A stretch of 55,327 nucleotides of DNA from assembly GCA_049522195.1 (NCBI GenBank), contig JBEKOB010000025.1:1-55327 (forward strand), given 5' to 3'. Shown here one piece after another: positions 54,239 to 55,327 of this stretch; the stretch's first letter is position 1; every line of letters begins with the position of its first letter. The notes below the pieces were generated by a model that did no database searches, had not been told where the DNA came from, and saw only the letters and a program-made list of their open reading frames with translations. Made by a program: the position numbers and the translations under genes. Source of the DNA: UBA9647 sp049522195 (GTDB lineage: Bacteria; Bacteroidota; Ignavibacteria; UBA10030).

Positions 54239-55195
54239 ATGAAATTGGGATTCACATCCGACAGTCAAATCTTCCGCAGCGCACTTCGATCCGGTGACCT
54301 CACCGCCATCAGACGTGTCCCAAAGAGTGATCTCCACACTCATTCTATACTTGGAACGCGGATTGAACGCATCGAGTCATGGATCGGGAAACCCCTTCCC
54401 CACCCACCGGCCCGGATGACTACGCTCGACGAGATGATCAAGTATTCTAACGAGGTTCTGTATCCTCATACCGTCACTCTCGCGGGTTTTCAGTTTACAG
54501 CCGAAGCCGCAATCCAAGATGCCATCGAGGATGGAGTCACCAAACTCGAAATGAGCATGGATGTGCGTTTCATCTCGTTGTTTGAGACCGGCCCCGATGC
54601 TTTTTTCACTTTCGTGTCTCAACTCGTTAACCGATACAAGGACCGGATTGACTTCCGTCCTGAGGTCGGTATGTCCAAAGATCGCCCCGCTGCAGACCAG
54701 ATTCGCCTGGCTTCACATTGTGTTGATTCAGGCCTCTTCCATTCCATAGACTTGTATGGTAATGAATTGGCCCAGCCACCTGACCCCTTTCGTGAGCTCT
54801 ATGTCCATGCAAAGAATCGAGGCCTCAAGCTCAAAGCACACGCTGGGGAGTTTGGCGGTCCCGACGTCATCGAGCAGGTTCTGGACGTGCTAGAGGTGGA
54901 CGAGGTGCAGCATGGTGTTTCAGCTGCCTCATCGAAGTCTCTCATGGATCGTCTGCGGCACGAAAACGTCCGGTTGAACGTCTGCCCCAGCAGCAACGTG
55001 GCCCTCAGCGTCGTCAAGGACATCTCCCAGCACCCCATCCGCACCCTTTTCGAGAACGGTGTGCGAGTCACCGTCAACACCGACGACCTGACAATCTTTG
55101 GGCAGAGCGTGTCACAGGAATACCTGCTGCTCTACCAATCAGGGCTTCTCAGTGACGCAGACCTCGATGCGATCAGACTTGAAGGACTAAGCTAA
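54239..55195 (+). CDS. Adenosine deaminase-like metal hydrolase (probably shortened at the C-terminus)
   Basis: A 318-residue enzyme of the adenosine/adenine/AMP deaminase family, removing the amino group from a purine. Metal and catalytic residues are visible: VPKSDLHTHSILG (HxH), KAHAGEFGG (His and the proton-shuttle Glu), VQHGVSAA (His) and VTVNTDDLTIFG (Asp pair). The usual ending, helices with a SFL-type segment after the SQEYLLLYQSGLLSDADLDA region, is missing: the frame stops at EGLS. An IS30-type end lies just beyond, so the last 15-20 residues may have been lost on its insertion. The catalytic residues remain. The start at 54239 lacks a strong ribosome-binding site. Confidence 0.87.
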   Translation: MKLGFTSDSQIFRSALRSGDLTAIRRVPKSDLHTHSILGTRIERIESWIGKPLPHPPARMTTLDEMIKYSNEVLYPHTVTLAGFQFTAEAAIQDAIEDGVTKLEMSMDVRFISLFETGPDAFFTFVSQLVNRYKDRIDFRPEVGMSKDRPAADQIRLASHCVDSGLFHSIDLYGNELAQPPDPFRELYVHAKNRGLKLKAHAGEFGGPDVIEQVLDVLEVDEVQHGVSAASSKSLMDRLRHENVRLNVCPSSNVALSVVKDISQHPIRTLFENGVRVTVNTDDLTIFGQSVSQEYLLLYQSGLLSDADLDAIRLEGLS

Positions 55196-55210
55196 TTGCG
55201 AATTGTCAAT

Positions 55211-55327
55211 ACTAGATTCAATGAGCAAGTGCAACAGCTTTGGAAAAGATCTCTTTGGGTGTTTTGTATTTTAGCGATTTTCTTGGTCTGTTGTTGAGCA
55301 GACGTTCGAGGCGTTTGATTTGAGCTT
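55211..55327 (-). mobile_element. End of an IS30-family insertion sequence (runs off the window)
   Basis: The right edge holds the last part of an IS30-type element. The plus strand from 55211 reads CTAGATTCAATGAGCAAGTG then CAACAG. From memory this resembles the terminal inverted repeat of IS30 (TAGATTCAAT...CAACAG). The matching end and any target duplication lie outside the window. Confidence 0.65.
55218..55327 (-). CDS. IS30-family transposase, C-terminal end (partial)
   Basis: Reading the minus strand from the window edge gives about 35 residues, AQIKRLERLLNNRPRKSLK then YKTPKEIFSKAVALAH and stop at 55218. The LLNNRPRKxLxYKTPxEIF pattern is the conserved C-terminus of IS30-family DDE transposases (last strand and helix of the RNase H fold), which cut and join the element at the IS ends. 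The DDE residues lie beyond the window. It is too short to say whether the element is intact. Confidence 0.8.
   Translation of the reverse strand, partial: AQIKRLERLLNNRPRKSLKYKTPKEIFSKAVALAH

Overview
The window is about 55.3 kb of roughly 50 percent GC DNA from a Gram-negative bacterium of the Bacteroidota/Ignavibacteriota (FCB) type. The evidence is two proteins with C-terminal type IX secretion sorting domains, a SusC/SusD/SusE set, an Oar-like TonB receptor, a PorV-type C-terminus and lipid A/LPS genes. The three promoters that can be read have a TTGACA-like -35 box, a 16-nt spacer and a TAAATT/TATATT -10 box. They are not the TTTG/TAnnTTTG kind of Bacteroidetes proper, which favours an Ignavibacteria-like lineage (inference). 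Almost everything is on the minus strand; only an Oar-like receptor and an adenosine deaminase at the right end are on the plus strand.

Layout, left to right. 1-4.0 kb: NAD kinase (partial), a DUF1844 protein, a WaaE-like glycosyltransferase and leuS. 4.2-9.0 kb: a partner-switching module of two SpoIIE-type phosphatases, an RsbW-like kinase and a STAS antagonist. 9.2-14 kb: a TPR membrane protein, tRNA-Arg(CCG), a single-domain response regulator and a DUF2723/GT117-like membrane glycosyltransferase. 14-18 kb: envelope genes (an SDR with a frameshift, a Gfo/Idh oxidoreductase, a heptosyltransferase-like GT9, an LpxL-like acyltransferase) that run on from a YjbQ gene. 18.4-28.8 kb: a starch/maltodextrin operon with a secreted T9SS GH13 amylase, a GH57 enzyme with a starch-binding-like C-terminus, MalE/MalF/MalG-like transporter parts without an ATPase, and a lipoprotein GH13. 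28.8-33.2 kb: a carbamoyltransferase cassette (SGNH-TPR, SxtJ-like, carbamoyltransferase, DUF5989). 33.4-35.9 kb: a broken second copy of the T9SS amylase joined out of frame to a beheaded parvulin. 36.7-45.5 kb: SusE, SusD, SusC, a neopullulanase-like GH13 and a frameshifted LacI regulator. 46-49.3 kb: a YCF48/T9SS protein, a chimera of a TonB-receptor N-terminus and a PorV C-terminus, and an intact LacI paralogue. 49.8-55.3 kb: HU, an Oar-like TonB receptor, an adenosine deaminase that looks short at its end, and the edge of an IS30-family element.

How it fits together. Starch would be cut at or outside the surface by the T9SS amylase, bound and imported by SusC/D/E, cut in the periplasm by the GH13 and GH57 enzymes, and taken up by the MalEFG-like transporter. 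Two LacI paralogues with almost identical promoter-operator units head the two receptor operons. The region has been rearranged repeatedly: a partial gene duplication, two gene fusions, two single-base frameshifts and an IS edge. The most unusual structure is the carbamoyltransferase cassette. It lies between two copies of the same amylase, and clusters of short, mutually different palindromes sit at both of its edges. All calls come from reading the sequence; no database search was run.
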